DNA of 56,162 nucleotides from Patescibacteria group bacterium (GTDB taxonomy: Bacteria; Patescibacteriota; Patescibacteriia; Buchananbacterales; GWA2-38-13), in the NCBI GenBank assembly GCA_028712155.1, contig JAQTQO010000006.1, positions 1-56,162 of the forward strand. The letters are read 5' to 3'. Of the stretch, positions 43,027-51,129 are shown in pieces. Position numbers and translations under genes: made by a program. The notes below the pieces were generated by a model that was not told where the DNA came from, did no database searches, and saw only the letters and a list, made by a program, of their open reading frames with translations. Within the stretch, counting starts at the first letter, position 1; every line of letters starts with the position of its first letter.

Positions 43027-43055
43027 TTGACGCCGCGTCGGGCGTTTGATAACGT
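43027..43055 (+). promoter_or_regulatory. Promoter of tRNA-Asn
   Basis: TTGACG (43027-43032) and TAACGT (43050-43055) with a 17-bp spacer lie 15 bp before the mature tRNA 5' end. Confidence 0.6.
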
Positions 43056-43070
43056 ATTCCCACGATACTT

Positions 43071-43148
43071 CGGAGAGTAGCTCAGTCTGGCCTAGAGCGC
43101 CGGTTGTTAATCCGGATATCGCAGGTTCGAATCCTGCCTCTCCGACCA
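43071..43148 (+). tRNA. tRNA-Asn (GTT) with encoded CCA
   Basis: The 78-nt sequence folds as a tRNA: acceptor CGGAGAG/CTCTCCG, D stem GCTC/GAGC, T arm GCAGG-TTCGAAT-CCTGC, discriminator A and encoded CCA. The anticodon loop carries TTGTTAA, giving GTT for Asn. The anticodon stem is odd: CCGG on the 5' side and TCCGG on the 3' side, one base fewer than the usual CCGGA/TCCGG, so only four pairs form or the loop has eight bases. Confidence 0.9.
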
Positions 43149-43149
43149 G

Positions 43150-43215
43150 GCCGGTCGTGGTAAAGGTGCGGGTGTATGCACTCCGGGCACCTGTTATCAT
43201 CGACCGGCTTTTCTT
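43150..43215 (+). terminator. Terminator after tRNA-Asn
   Basis: GCCGGTCG (43150-43157) pairs with CGACCGGC (43201-43208), with nested AGGTGC/GCACCT (43164-43169 with 43187-43192), followed by TTTTCTTTTT. Confidence 0.75.
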
Positions 43216-43226
43216 TTTGCCCAGCC

Positions 43227-43255
43227 TTGACATCGGGAGCACCTTTTGCTACCCT
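43227..43255 (+). promoter_or_regulatory. Promoter of the rpsF operon
   Basis: TTGACA (43227-43232) and TACCCT (43250-43255) are 17 bp apart; TGC before the -10 box gives an extended -10. The predicted start is near 43262. Confidence 0.62.
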
Positions 43256-43274
43256 CACTATACAATACAACCTA

Positions 43275-43408
43275 AACCTTTCCCATGGTCCCCTCCGGCG
43301 AACGCCTGAGGAACCGTCCCTGGGGCGAATGCCCGCCGGACAAAGGTTATCAACGGGTGCGCTGAAGTTCAGCGACCCGGTGTAACTTATGCCCGGAATC
43401 ATCCGGGC
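43275..43408 (+). promoter_or_regulatory. Structured leader of rpsF-ssb-rpsR
   Basis: About 170 nt separate promoter and rpsF. AACCTTT (43275-43281) pairs with AAAGGTT (43342-43348), enclosing TCCGGCG/CGCCGGA (43294-43300 with 43334-43340) and GGGC-GAAT-GCCC. A later hairpin GCCCGGA-ATCA-TCCGGGC (43391-43408) lies close to the start. This may be an S6:S18 autoregulatory leader, which is known for rpsF operons, but I could not match its consensus. Confidence 0.5.
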
Positions 43409-43430
43409 TTTACGTTTAACGGAATCCGCT

Positions 43431-43868
43431 ATGAACACGAACCGTTACGAACTCACGTACATCGTGCCGACCAAGTACGCCGAGGACGAGCTCGGCGGCG
43501 TCATCGCGCAGGTGCGCGAGCTGGTCGCCAAGCACGGCGGCAAAGTCACGTTCGAGGACAACCTCGGCAAGAAACGGCTGGCCTACCCCATCAAGCAGGC
43601 GACGATCGGCTACTACCTCATGGCCCACTTCGACCTGGATCCGGCCAACCTCAAGGCGCTGAACCGCGACCTGCGGCTCTCGAGCGATGTGCTCCGCCAC
43701 CTCGTCGCCAAGCGCTCTGAGGTCGTGCACAAAGTCGCACCCGCTCCGGTCACCACCGCGGCGACACAGGCCACCCAGGAAGTGCGCAAGCAGGAAGAGC
43801 AATCCCAGGCCAAGCTCGCCGACCTCGATCGCAAACTCGACGAACTGCTGACCAAAGACATCATCTAA
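43431..43868 (+). CDS. rpsF: Ribosomal protein S6
   Basis: This 145-residue protein begins at ATG 43431 (MNTNRYELTYIVPTKY). It has the S6 fold signature YELTYIV, GKKRLAYPIK and YLMAHFDLDP, then a C-terminal extension of about 50 residues rich in Ala/Gln/Glu with coiled-coil character, longer than the E. coli protein's acidic tail. It binds S18 on the small subunit. It is the first gene of rpsF-ssb-rpsR, the common bacterial order. An upstream in-frame start lies inside the leader hairpin and is rejected. Confidence 0.97.
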   Translation: MNTNRYELTYIVPTKYAEDELGGVIAQVRELVAKHGGKVTFEDNLGKKRLAYPIKQATIGYYLMAHFDLDPANLKALNRDLRLSSDVLRHLVAKRSEVVHKVAPAPVTTAATQATQEVRKQEEQSQAKLADLDRKLDELLTKDII

Positions 43869-43880
43869 TACGCCTTCCCT

Positions 43881-44357
43881 ATGGATCTCAATAAAGCGAT
43901 GGTCATCGGGCGGCTGACGCGCGACCCGGAGACGCGCACCACGCCCAGCGGCGCAACGGTCACCACCTTTTCCGTCGCGACCAATTTCTACTGGAAAGAC
44001 CAGACCGGCAACCGCCAGGAGAAAGTGGAGTTCCATAACATCGTGGCCTGGCGCAAGCTCGGGGAAACGATCGCCCAGTACCTCCGCAAAGGCAGCCGCG
44101 TCTTCATCGAGGGCAGGCTGCAGACCCGCACCTGGCAAGCCCAGGACGGAAGCAACCGCAACCGCACAGAAATCGTCGCCGACAATATGGTGATGCTGGA
44201 CCGGCCGACCGGTGCCGGCCGACCGCCGGCGTCCAGTCCCGAACCGACGGTGACCCCGATCGAATCCGCTCCTCCGGCGGCCGCCCCGGCCGGCGATGCT
44301 ACGCCGTCCAATCCCGGCGCGAGCGACGAAATTAAGGTAGAAGATATTCCATTTTAA
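43881..44357 (+). CDS. ssb: Single-stranded DNA-binding protein
   Basis: This 158-residue protein starts 12 bp after rpsF. The OB fold covers about residues 1-110 (MVIGRLTRDPETR, FSVATNFYWKD, FHNIVAWRKLGE, KGSRVFIEGRLQTRTWQ). A Pro/Ala-rich linker leads to the C-terminal EDIPF tip used for binding partner proteins. It coats single-stranded DNA in replication, repair and recombination. Its position between rpsF and rpsR is standard. Confidence 0.97.
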   Translation: MDLNKAMVIGRLTRDPETRTTPSGATVTTFSVATNFYWKDQTGNRQEKVEFHNIVAWRKLGETIAQYLRKGSRVFIEGRLQTRTWQAQDGSNRNRTEIVADNMVMLDRPTGAGRPPASSPEPTVTPIESAPPAAAPAGDATPSNPGASDEIKVEDIPF

Positions 44358-44375
44358 TCGAAAAACATTATTCTT

Positions 44376-44609
44376 ATGCTCCGACAAAAACCCGCACCCG
44401 TCGCTAAAGACCGGTACTGCCACTTTTGTGCCCATAACATGCCGGCCGTCGACTTCAAAGATATCCAGCTGCTCCGCCGCTACACGTCTTCCTACGGGAA
44501 AATTGTGCCGCGGAGAAAAAGCGGCGTCTGCACCAAGCACCAACGAAAGCTCGCGACCGCCATCAAACGGGCGCGGATCCTGGCGCTCTTGCCGTTCACC
44601 ACAAGATAA
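44376..44609 (+). CDS. rpsR: Ribosomal protein S18
   Basis: This 77-residue protein belongs to the zinc-binding (C+) type: CHFCAHNM in the N-terminal part and CTKHQ later provide three Cys and one His. The core VDFKDIQLLRRYTSSYGKIVPRR and the basic C-terminus match S18. It pairs with S6 on the 30S platform and ends the rpsF-ssb-rpsR set. The 80-bp gap to efp contains GTAAAGC-type direct repeats and GCAAAGCG/CGCTTTGC arms but no gene. Confidence 0.96.
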   Translation: MLRQKPAPVAKDRYCHFCAHNMPAVDFKDIQLLRRYTSSYGKIVPRRKSGVCTKHQRKLATAIKRARILALLPFTTR

Positions 44610-44689
44610 ACGTAAAGCGTAAAATGCAAAGCGCACAAGAACGGCCGATGGTTTTATTTTTTTCGCTTTGCGCCTTGCACTAATCGTCT

Positions 44690-45265
44690 ATGTCAGTTCT
44701 CTCCACCCTCAACGACATCAAGCTGGGCATCGCCATTGTCTACAACGGCGAGCCGTACGTCGTGCTGACTGCCAACTTTGTCCGCATGCAGCAGCGCAAA
44801 CCCGTGATGCAAACCAAGCTCCGCAATCTCATCAACGGCAAGGTGCTGGAAATCACATTCAAACCCGGCGACCGCATCGAGGAAGCCGAGGTCGGCCGCA
44901 AAGACGCGACATTTTTGTACACGACGGATGCCGAGGTCCACTTCATGGACGGCGAAACGTTCGAGCAGATCAGCCTGCCGAAAGCGGATGTAACCGCCAG
45001 CCTGCCGTTTTTGCGCGAGGGTACGCCCGTACAGCTCCGCACGTTCAACGAAAAACCGATCGGGCTTGAGCTGCCGGCCAAAATGGATTTCAAAGTGACC
45101 GCAGCGCCCGAGGCGGTCAAAGGCGATTCGGCCCAGGGCCGCGTCACGAAAATCGCGACCATTGAAACCGGAGCGGAAATTCCCGTGCCGCTGTTCATCA
45201 ACGAGGGCGATGTCATCCGCATCAACACGCAAACCGGCGAGTACGTCGAGCGCGTGAACAAATAA
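44690..45265 (+). CDS. efp: Elongation factor P with non-canonical tip loop
   Basis: EF-P rescues ribosomes stalled at poly-proline. The 191 residues have the three-domain layout: KOW-like domain I (1-65), OB domain II (about 70-125) and OB domain III (about 130-190). The domain I tip, normally PGKG or PGRG between FVK and the conserved KLRN, reads FVRMQQRKPVMQTKLRN. The position equivalent to the modified Lys34 of E. coli appears to be Gln35, with Arg36-Lys37-Pro38 next to it. It therefore may work without lysyl, rhamnosyl or aminopentanol modification. A terminator follows. Confidence 0.95.
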   Translation: MSVLSTLNDIKLGIAIVYNGEPYVVLTANFVRMQQRKPVMQTKLRNLINGKVLEITFKPGDRIEEAEVGRKDATFLYTTDAEVHFMDGETFEQISLPKADVTASLPFLREGTPVQLRTFNEKPIGLELPAKMDFKVTAAPEAVKGDSAQGRVTKIATIETGAEIPVPLFINEGDVIRINTQTGEYVERVNK

Positions 45266-45284
45266 TTGTTTACTTTGGGCATGC

Positions 45285-45312
45285 AAAAAGAGGCGCCTGG
45301 CGCCTCTTTTTT
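45285..45312. terminator. Bidirectional terminator after efp
   Basis: AAAAGAGGCG (45286-45295) pairs with CGCCTCTTTT (45301-45310), with A and T tracts on the two sides; it serves efp and the convergent surface-protein gene. Confidence 0.9.
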
Positions 45313-45320
45313 GGTTGGTG

Positions 45321-48314
45321 TTACTCCGGCTTCAGGCGCCGGTACGGCAAAGCCGCGACTTCGTCTTTTGGCAAGGTGAGCGCAAGCTGCTGGACCATGG
45401 CGTACACTTGCTGCGGTTCAAGCAGATAGCGATAGCCGCCGCGAACGTAGTAGGCACGGCCGTCACTGGCATCGACCAGCAGCCAGCCTTCGGCACGAGA
45501 CGCAAAGTTGCCCCTGGCTGGTACGGATTTCACCGCGGCCGAACCGTTGGCGAGCGGAATGCTGCGGATGGCGGAATGTCGGACCACCCCGCCGGCGCGA
45601 TTAACCAGCAGCCACACGACCGTTTCATCGGTCACCGGTATGCGGGTGGCGTCAAGCGGCGTCACGTAGTACATCGCGCGCGGCAAATTGGCCACCGCCA
45701 CGAATTTCCCCGCCATCTTCGCGCGCAATTCCGCGCTCAATAGTACGGTCGCCGGCGGCAGCAGAGGATCGTACCCCTTGGCAAGTTCTACGTCGTCATT
45801 GTAGCCGTCGCCGTCGGTGTCCGCTTTTTGAGGATCGGTCCCCAACAACAACTCCGATGCATTGGAAAGCGAATCGCCGTCCGTGTCAATAAGTTCGAGG
45901 AGATTTTTTTCTGCGGCGGTGATTGGCGCACCCAGAGGATAACTGTTCAAAATTTTATCGGTCAAAACCACTGCGCGATCAACGGGTAATTGCAGCTGCT
46001 TGGCGAGCGCGGGGCTGGAAATTGCCCGCCGGGTGCCGTCGGGAAAAATAAGGTAAAGCCGCTGGCTGGGCGTCCCGCGCACGAGCCACGCAAAACGGCG
46101 CTCCGCCGCCGATACGCCGTTGCCCACCACGCCAAAGACGATCGGTGCGTTGACCTGCGTCACGCCCTTCTTGGGAGCGACGCTCAGCAACACCGGCGCC
46201 GTCGCATTGCCGGAACGGTCAAGGGCGGAAACCGTGTAGGTGTAGGTGACGCCATTTTTCACGGTCAGGTCCGTGAACGTTTCATCCCGCCCTTCGTAGA
46301 CCAGGGTGCCGCTGGCGGCGACCGGCGGCGTGAGCCCCAAAGCGCGCAGAATTTTCACGCGCGCGAAGTCGGGATCGGTGGGGTTCAACCAGCGAATGGT
46401 CACCTGCGCATCGGTGCCTTGCGCCTGCACCTGGGCGGGCGTCGCAGGCGCCGCAGCGTCGTTCAGCCAGTAGACCGTGTAGCCGGTGACCGTACCGTCA
46501 GCCGCCACCACGGGCACCGACACGGTCCCTGGCTGCGTTGACGGCGTGGGGCTGGCTTCCGTCGGAGCCGGAAGCATGGTTGCCTGCGGGATATTGGACA
46601 GCGCGGAAATGTTATCGGCCGCATCGGTTGACGTCATGCCGAAATAATACGTCCGTCCGGGAACCAAGCCGATGGAAATGTACTGGGATTGGCGCGCCCC
46701 CAGGGCGGCCGGAATTGCGCCCGATTGCACGCGCGTTGCGGCAGAAAAATTCTGTGCGGTGAGCGGTGCCGTGTGGTAGCGGATGTCATAGCTGACCACC
46801 CCGCTGGCGTCAACCGGCGCGGTCCAGCTTAAAACCAGCGCGGTTTGCCCGACTTCAGAGATGGTCAGATCGGAAACTACCGGCGGCGGCGTGCGGTCGG
46901 CAACCGTCGGCGCCAGGGTCCGCACGGTAAAATCTTGCGACTGTGCGAGATTGCCGGCCGCATCGCGCGCGGCAACGCGGTAATGGTAGGTGTTGCCGGG
47001 CAGCAATCCCGACAGGACGGCGGAATGAGCGGTTGTCGGGGTCGTTTCGAGCGGCGACGTCAGTCCGTAGCTGGTGGTCAAACCGTACTCGACCTGACCG
47101 GCGGAGGACTCACTGGAGTGCCAGGTGATTACGACGCTTGAGGCCGTCACGGTTCCGGCGGCAATCTCGGCAATGGTCGGCGGTGTGAGGTCGGCTGGTG
47201 GCGGAGTAATGATAATTTCTGCAGGCGTTAATTGAGAGATATTACCCGCAGCATCAACGGCGGCAACGATGTAGGCATAGGACGTCAATGCCGCCAGATT
47301 GGCGTCCGCATAAGTCGTGGCAGTCACGGTCAGCAGCGTAACGCCGTTGCGATAGACGCGGTAACCGGTCACCACGATATTATCCGTTGCAGCCGTCCAC
47401 GCGAGGTTCACTTGCGTCGGCGTGGCGAGCGTAGCGGTCAACCCGGTGGGTGCGGTTGGCGACGTGGTATCCGATCCACCGGACCCGGGGGTCGGTGTGG
47501 GCGTCGGCGTCGGTACCGCCGGAGGCGGATTTGCACCGCCATTGCAACTCTGCGTTTCTTCCGGTTTACCGGTATTAATGCCGCAGACATTCTGGTCGGT
47601 GCAACTTCGCGATTGCGCGCCGTTGGTACAAGCCGACCAGGCCGCGCAGTTCCAGTTGGGCGTACAGGACGCCGGTGTCGGCGTTGGGGTCGAGGTTGGT
47701 GTCGGCGTTGGGGTGCTGGCGGGCGGGGTACTGCAACTCTGGCTTTCGGTCGGTTTGCCCGTGTTCGCGCCACAGCTGTTCCGATCGCTACACGTACGCG
47801 CCTGCGTCCCGGCCGTGCACGCGGACCACGCCGTACAGTACCAGTTTGGCGTGCATGTTGGAGGAGTAACGGTACAACTTTGGATTTCTGCCGGCCTGCC
47901 GACGTTAGTGGCACAAGCATTCAAATCCTGACAGCTACGCGTCTGCAGATTACTCACGCAGCTTGACCACCCTGAGCACGACCAAGCCGGCGTGCAAACA
48001 GTTCCCGGCGGTGTCGGCGTCGGGTAGACATACGGCGGTTCGCCACCGCCGGTGGGAATCACATCGGGAACGATCTCGGGCCCCTGCGGGCAGGCCTGCT
48101 GTTCGATCGGCCGCCGCGTCGTACCGCAGCCGTTCAAATCCTGGCAGGTCCGCGTCTGGTTATCGTTGCTGCACACCGACCACACTGTGCATGACCAATA
48201 CGGCATGCAGGTTTGCGCCGTGGCAGCTGAACGCAGCAGAACGCTCGCACCAAATGCGAACGCAAAAAATCCAAAAATTTGCCAATATTTTCGATTTTGT
48301 TTTTGCCCCTCCAT
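45321..48314 (-). CDS. Surface protein with four TSP1-like repeats, FN3 domains and TSP3
   Basis: This 997-residue protein has a signal peptide (about 10-34). Four TSP1-like repeats (about 35-260) follow the pattern C-x-P-x-W-x-C-x-x-W-S-x-C, then Q-x-R-x-C-x-D-x-N-x-C and a closing C, separated by Pro/Thr linkers. Three or four fibronectin type III domains (about 280-690) follow, then TSP3 repeats (about 835-880, DTDGDSLSNASE, DTDGDGYNDDVE) and an unassigned C-terminal region (about 890-997) with the repeated YYV motif (AMYYVTPLD, RAYYVRGGYRYLL). Binding to a surface or host molecule is inferred. No sortase or membrane anchor is seen at the C-terminus. Confidence 0.87.
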   Translation of the reverse strand: MEGQKQNRKYWQIFGFFAFAFGASVLLRSAATAQTCMPYWSCTVWSVCSNDNQTRTCQDLNGCGTTRRPIEQQACPQGPEIVPDVIPTGGGEPPYVYPTPTPPGTVCTPAWSCSGWSSCVSNLQTRSCQDLNACATNVGRPAEIQSCTVTPPTCTPNWYCTAWSACTAGTQARTCSDRNSCGANTGKPTESQSCSTPPASTPTPTPTSTPTPTPASCTPNWNCAAWSACTNGAQSRSCTDQNVCGINTGKPEETQSCNGGANPPPAVPTPTPTPTPGSGGSDTTSPTAPTGLTATLATPTQVNLAWTAATDNIVVTGYRVYRNGVTLLTVTATTYADANLAALTSYAYIVAAVDAAGNISQLTPAEIIITPPPADLTPPTIAEIAAGTVTASSVVITWHSSESSAGQVEYGLTTSYGLTSPLETTPTTAHSAVLSGLLPGNTYHYRVAARDAAGNLAQSQDFTVRTLAPTVADRTPPPVVSDLTISEVGQTALVLSWTAPVDASGVVSYDIRYHTAPLTAQNFSAATRVQSGAIPAALGARQSQYISIGLVPGRTYYFGMTSTDAADNISALSNIPQATMLPAPTEASPTPSTQPGTVSVPVVAADGTVTGYTVYWLNDAAAPATPAQVQAQGTDAQVTIRWLNPTDPDFARVKILRALGLTPPVAASGTLVYEGRDETFTDLTVKNGVTYTYTVSALDRSGNATAPVLLSVAPKKGVTQVNAPIVFGVVGNGVSAAERRFAWLVRGTPSQRLYLIFPDGTRRAISSPALAKQLQLPVDRAVVLTDKILNSYPLGAPITAAEKNLLELIDTDGDSLSNASELLLGTDPQKADTDGDGYNDDVELAKGYDPLLPPATVLLSAELRAKMAGKFVAVANLPRAMYYVTPLDATRIPVTDETVVWLLVNRAGGVVRHSAIRSIPLANGSAAVKSVPARGNFASRAEGWLLVDASDGRAYYVRGGYRYLLEPQQVYAMVQQLALTLPKDEVAALPYRRLKPE

Positions 48315-48409
48315 AGTAAATCAATTATACCATAATTTATATTATTCGGCAGATTGATTTTTTCCCGGGCTTACCCTACGATAAGCCAGTATCAATTGGA
48401 GGACCGTTC

Positions 48410-48633
48410 ATGGCACATTCCAAAAGAGTGCAGCGAAGCATACTGCGGCGGAAGACCCCGGCCCAAAGAGGTATCCACCTTAAAAAACTGGGGGGTCCGT
48501 CACGGCGATACGCAGTATGCTCACCGACAACCGGCATCCAGAACTCTCGTCCTGGCAAGAGCTATTCGATCAACACCTTCGGAAGCTCTTCGAGATGCTT
48601 GACCCTGTCTACGGCGCCAAGCAGCAAGACTGA
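48410..48633 (+). other. Short transcribed unit with one or two possible small ORFs
   Basis: A plus-strand terminator at 48647-48681 implies a transcript from this 414-bp gap (48315-48728). ATG 48410 has a good GGAGG site 8 bp upstream and opens a Lys/Arg-rich frame (MAHSKRVQRSILRRKTPAQR), but that frame runs through the terminator. A separate ATG at 48517 opens a 38-residue frame ending at 48633 (MLTDNRHPELSSWQELFDQH) that looks protein-like and stops before the terminator. A frameshift between the two, or a small RNA, is possible. I cannot decide. Confidence 0.35.
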
Positions 48634-48646
48634 TGAACATCACCCG

Positions 48647-48681
48647 AGCCCCGCACGGACACCACCGTCGGGGCTTTTTTT
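48647..48681 (+). terminator. Plus-strand terminator upstream of recA 3' end
   Basis: AGCCCCG (48647-48653) pairs with CGGGGCT (48669-48675), followed by seven T. Confidence 0.83.
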
Positions 48682-48683
48682 GT

Positions 48684-48716
48684 ATAAAAAAACGGCCCGG
48701 GTTGCCCCGAGCCGTT
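48684..48716 (-). terminator. Terminator of recA
   Basis: On the minus strand AACGGC...CGGG (48716-48698 region) forms a hairpin with CCCG...GCCGTT and is followed by a T-run (A-run 48686-48692 on plus). Confidence 0.8.
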
Positions 48717-48728
48717 CCAATAATGCGT

Positions 48729-49766
48729 TTACTCCTCCACCGGCGTTTCGCCCGCGCGGACTTTTTCTAGAATCGCGGCGCGGATCTGTGTGATGATTTT
48801 TCTATTCTCCTTAAGAAACGTTTTGGCGGCTTCGCGGCCCATGCCGAGTTTCACTTCGCCCAGGCTGTACGAATTACCCGACTTACTGACCACGCGATAC
48901 GCCACGCCCTTATCCAAAATATCGCCGGGGATCGAGATGCCTTCGTTATAGATGATGTCAAACTCACACGTCGTGAACGGCGGTGCAACTTTGTTCTTGA
49001 CGACTTTTGCCCGCGTGCGGTTACCGAGAACTTTATCGCCCAGCTTGATCTGGCCGATACGGCGCACTTCGATACGCACCGAGGAGTAGAACTTCAGGGC
49101 CATGCCGCCGGTCGTAGTTTCGGGGTTGCCGAAAAACACGCCGATCTTCATCCGGGTCTGATTGATGAAAATGACGATCGTATTGGCCTTGGATACGATG
49201 CCGGCGAGTTTCCGCAAGGCCTGCGACATCAACCGCGCCTGCAGCCCGACATGGGCATCGCCCATCTCGCCTTCAATTTCCGCCCGCGGGGTAAGCGCGG
49301 CCACCGAATCAACCACGATGACGTCAAGTGCATTGGAGCGCACTAAGGTATCCACGATTTCAAGCGCCTGCTCGCCGGTATCCGGCTGCGAAATCAGCAG
49401 GTCTTTGACGTTGACGCCGATGTGACCGGCGTACTGGGGATCAAGCGCGTGCTCGGCATCTACGTACGCAGCCAAACCGCCCGTGCGTTGGACCTCGGCG
49501 ACAATATGCAGCGCCAGCGTGGTTTTGCCCGACGCCTCCGGCCCGTAGATTTCAACGACGCGGCCCTTGGGCACACCGCCCACCCCGAGCGCAATATCCA
49601 AGCTTAAACATCCGGTGGACACCGCATCCACTGCCATGCGCTTGGCTTCGCCCAACCGCATGATCGAACCGTCGCCGAATTTTTCTTTGATCTGTGCCAC
49701 GGCCGCCGCCGCCGACTTCTGCCGTTCATCTTCCTTCGATGCTTCCTTCGCAGGTGCCTTGGGCAT
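48729..49766 (-). CDS. recA: Recombinase A
   Basis: RecA forms filaments on single-stranded DNA, drives strand exchange and triggers LexA-type autocleavage where present. The 345 residues contain Walker [10 protein letters not shown], Walker [11 protein letters not shown], the L2 region [22 protein letters not shown] and the signature [14 protein letters not shown]. The N-terminus has an Ala/Lys-rich extension and the C-terminal acidic tail is short (GETPVEE). The upstream gene is AT-rich and of different origin. No recX or lexA is next to it. Confidence 0.98.
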   Translation of the reverse strand: MPKAPAKEASKEDERQKSAAAAVAQIKEKFGDGSIMRLGEAKRMAVDAVSTGCLSLDIALGVGGVPKGRVVEIYGPEASGKTTLALHIVAEVQRTGGLAAYVDAEHALDPQYAGHIGVNVKDLLISQPDTGEQALEIVDTLVRSNALDVIVVDSVAALTPRAEIEGEMGDAHVGLQARLMSQALRKLAGIVSKANTIVIFINQTRMKIGVFFGNPETTTGGMALKFYSSVRIEVRRIGQIKLGDKVLGNRTRAKVVKNKVAPPFTTCEFDIIYNEGISIPGDILDKGVAYRVVSKSGNSYSLGEVKLGMGREAAKTFLKENRKIITQIRAAILEKVRAGETPVEE

Positions 49767-49798
49767 AGAATAGACTTGAAGATTTATCTTCGTAGAGA

Positions 49799-50290
49799 TT
49801 AAACTGGACGTTTTATTGACTGCCTTTCTCCGTTTTTAATGTTGATATAGGTAACCTGTAATGCTGCAAAAAATATTACCATCAACACCGCAAAAACCAA
49901 CATGATAGGCCCCGAATATTTAATGATTCCTAATGAACTGGTATTGATGCCAAAACTATCAAGGATAGTTTGATTCGGCCCGACATCTCCTCCATCAGAA
50001 CGGAAGAAGAAAGCAAAAAACTGGGAAACCGAATACGCCCAAAGAAAAAAAATATACTTATTATACAGCCTGCTTCTTTGTAATATTTTTACCGAAAATA
50101 ATTCTGCAAAAACAATGATGTCTAACAATAATATCACTGGAATAATCCCGAAAACGACCATTAGAATAACCCCCCACCCTTTTGGACTAAACCCTAGTGT
50201 AAAACAGGTAAGAACAAAAAAGAAAAGGAAGAATATGAAAGGAAATTTTTCGGCAAATTTGTAAAGAGTAATGATTTTTATAAAGTTCAT
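49799..50290 (-). CDS. AT-rich multi-pass membrane protein of unknown function
   Basis: This 163-residue protein has four hydrophobic segments (about 14-33, 38-63, 77-95 and 125-150) and a Phe/Ile/Lys-rich composition. The DNA is strikingly more AT-rich than recA and the RodZ-like gene on either side, and the gene lies 4 bp from the latter. It may be a transferred gene inserted between core genes. No motif is recognised. Confidence 0.72.
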   Translation of the reverse strand: MNFIKIITLYKFAEKFPFIFFLFFFVLTCFTLGFSPKGWGVILMVVFGIIPVILLLDIIVFAELFSVKILQRSRLYNKYIFFLWAYSVSQFFAFFFRSDGGDVGPNQTILDSFGINTSSLGIIKYSGPIMLVFAVLMVIFFAALQVTYINIKNGERQSIKRPV

Positions 50291-50294
50291 AGCA

Positions 50295-51035
50295 TTACGG
50301 TTCCTTCGGTTCCAGCACCACGCTGCGCTGGATGACGGTTTCGCTGCCGCGGTGCTTGCGCGCCGTCACGCGAATCAGATTCACCCCGGGCTGCAGATCG
50401 AGCGGGACGGAAAATTGGCCGCGTTCATCGTTGAAAACCTCCTGCCCGTTAACCGTAACGGTGCTGCCGACCTCGGTTTGCCCGGCCACGGTCAAGACCG
50501 GACTTTCCGTCAGCAGTTCGTCCGCCGGGCTGCTCACATTCAAAAACGGCGGCTGCACGATCGCTTCCACTTTGAACCCCAGGTAGGTCAGGCAGACGGC
50601 GAGCACCAGCGCAATGCCGGCATTGCGCATCAGCCGGGCCGGCACCAGCAGCTGCCACCACCCCACGCGGCGCACCGGCTGCCAGCGTTCGGTCGCTTGG
50701 GCGGCGGCGTGCCGGGTAATCTTGAGTTCGCTGCGGTAGCGCGCAATCGCTTCGTTGGCATCCAGGCCAAGGAGCTGCGCGTACGCCTTGAGAAACGCCA
50801 CGGCGTAGACCGTCCCCGGCAGCGCGCGGTGATCGCTTTTCTCCAGGGCCTCAAGGTACTGCGCATTGATGGTGAGCTTATGCGCGGCATCGTCAAGAGT
50901 CAGCGACAACGCCGCCCGCCGTTGGGAGAGACATTCCCCCAATGACTGCTGGCAGGCAATTTTGCGGGTCGTAAAACCGATGCTCCGGCGGGAGCTCGGT
51001 TGATCTCCGGTAACGCGGTTTTCCGCAATTTCCAT
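50295..51035 (-). CDS. RodZ-like helix-turn-helix membrane protein
   Basis: The 246-residue version starts at ATG 51035 (MEIAENRVTGDQ). Longer frames from 51164 or 51197 would overlap the end of ftsK and begin with low-complexity basic sequence, so the start is uncertain. A cytoplasmic HTH_25 domain (LGECLSQRRAALSLTLDDAA, LEALEKSDHRALPGTVYAVAFLKAYAQLLG) is followed by one membrane segment (GIALVLAVCLTYLGF). An extracellular Ig-like beta-domain follows (about 160-246, VSSPADELLTESPVLTV...NGQEVF). RodZ connects MreB to the cell wall machinery; this short form lacks a strong MreB-binding check by eye. Confidence 0.78.
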   Translation of the reverse strand: MEIAENRVTGDQPSSRRSIGFTTRKIACQQSLGECLSQRRAALSLTLDDAAHKLTINAQYLEALEKSDHRALPGTVYAVAFLKAYAQLLGLDANEAIARYRSELKITRHAAAQATERWQPVRRVGWWQLLVPARLMRNAGIALVLAVCLTYLGFKVEAIVQPPFLNVSSPADELLTESPVLTVAGQTEVGSTVTVNGQEVFNDERGQFSVPLDLQPGVNLIRVTARKHRGSETVIQRSVVLEPKEP

Positions 51036-51129
51036 ACAAGGGAGTGACGAGGAACGCCGAACCCGGCGCGGAACATCCGCGTGGGATTTTCCGGACTTGA
51101 CCCGCCGCCGACGCAGCGACGGTTCGGCT

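Noticed and set aside
43000-43242. Longer N-terminus of the methyltransferase gene reading across the tRNA (contains GLVGEAGFEPAISGL)
   Set aside because: This stretch is the antisense of tRNA-Asn and its flanks; the real start is ATG 42996.
44610-44689. CRISPR-like or regulatory repeats between rpsR and efp
   Set aside because: Only a few GTAAAGC-type repeats and one 8-bp inverted repeat; no regular spacing.
47460-47870. Arg-rich ORF (Pro/Arg repeats) opposite the TSP1-like gene
   Set aside because: A shadow of the Cys/Pro/Thr-rich coding strand.
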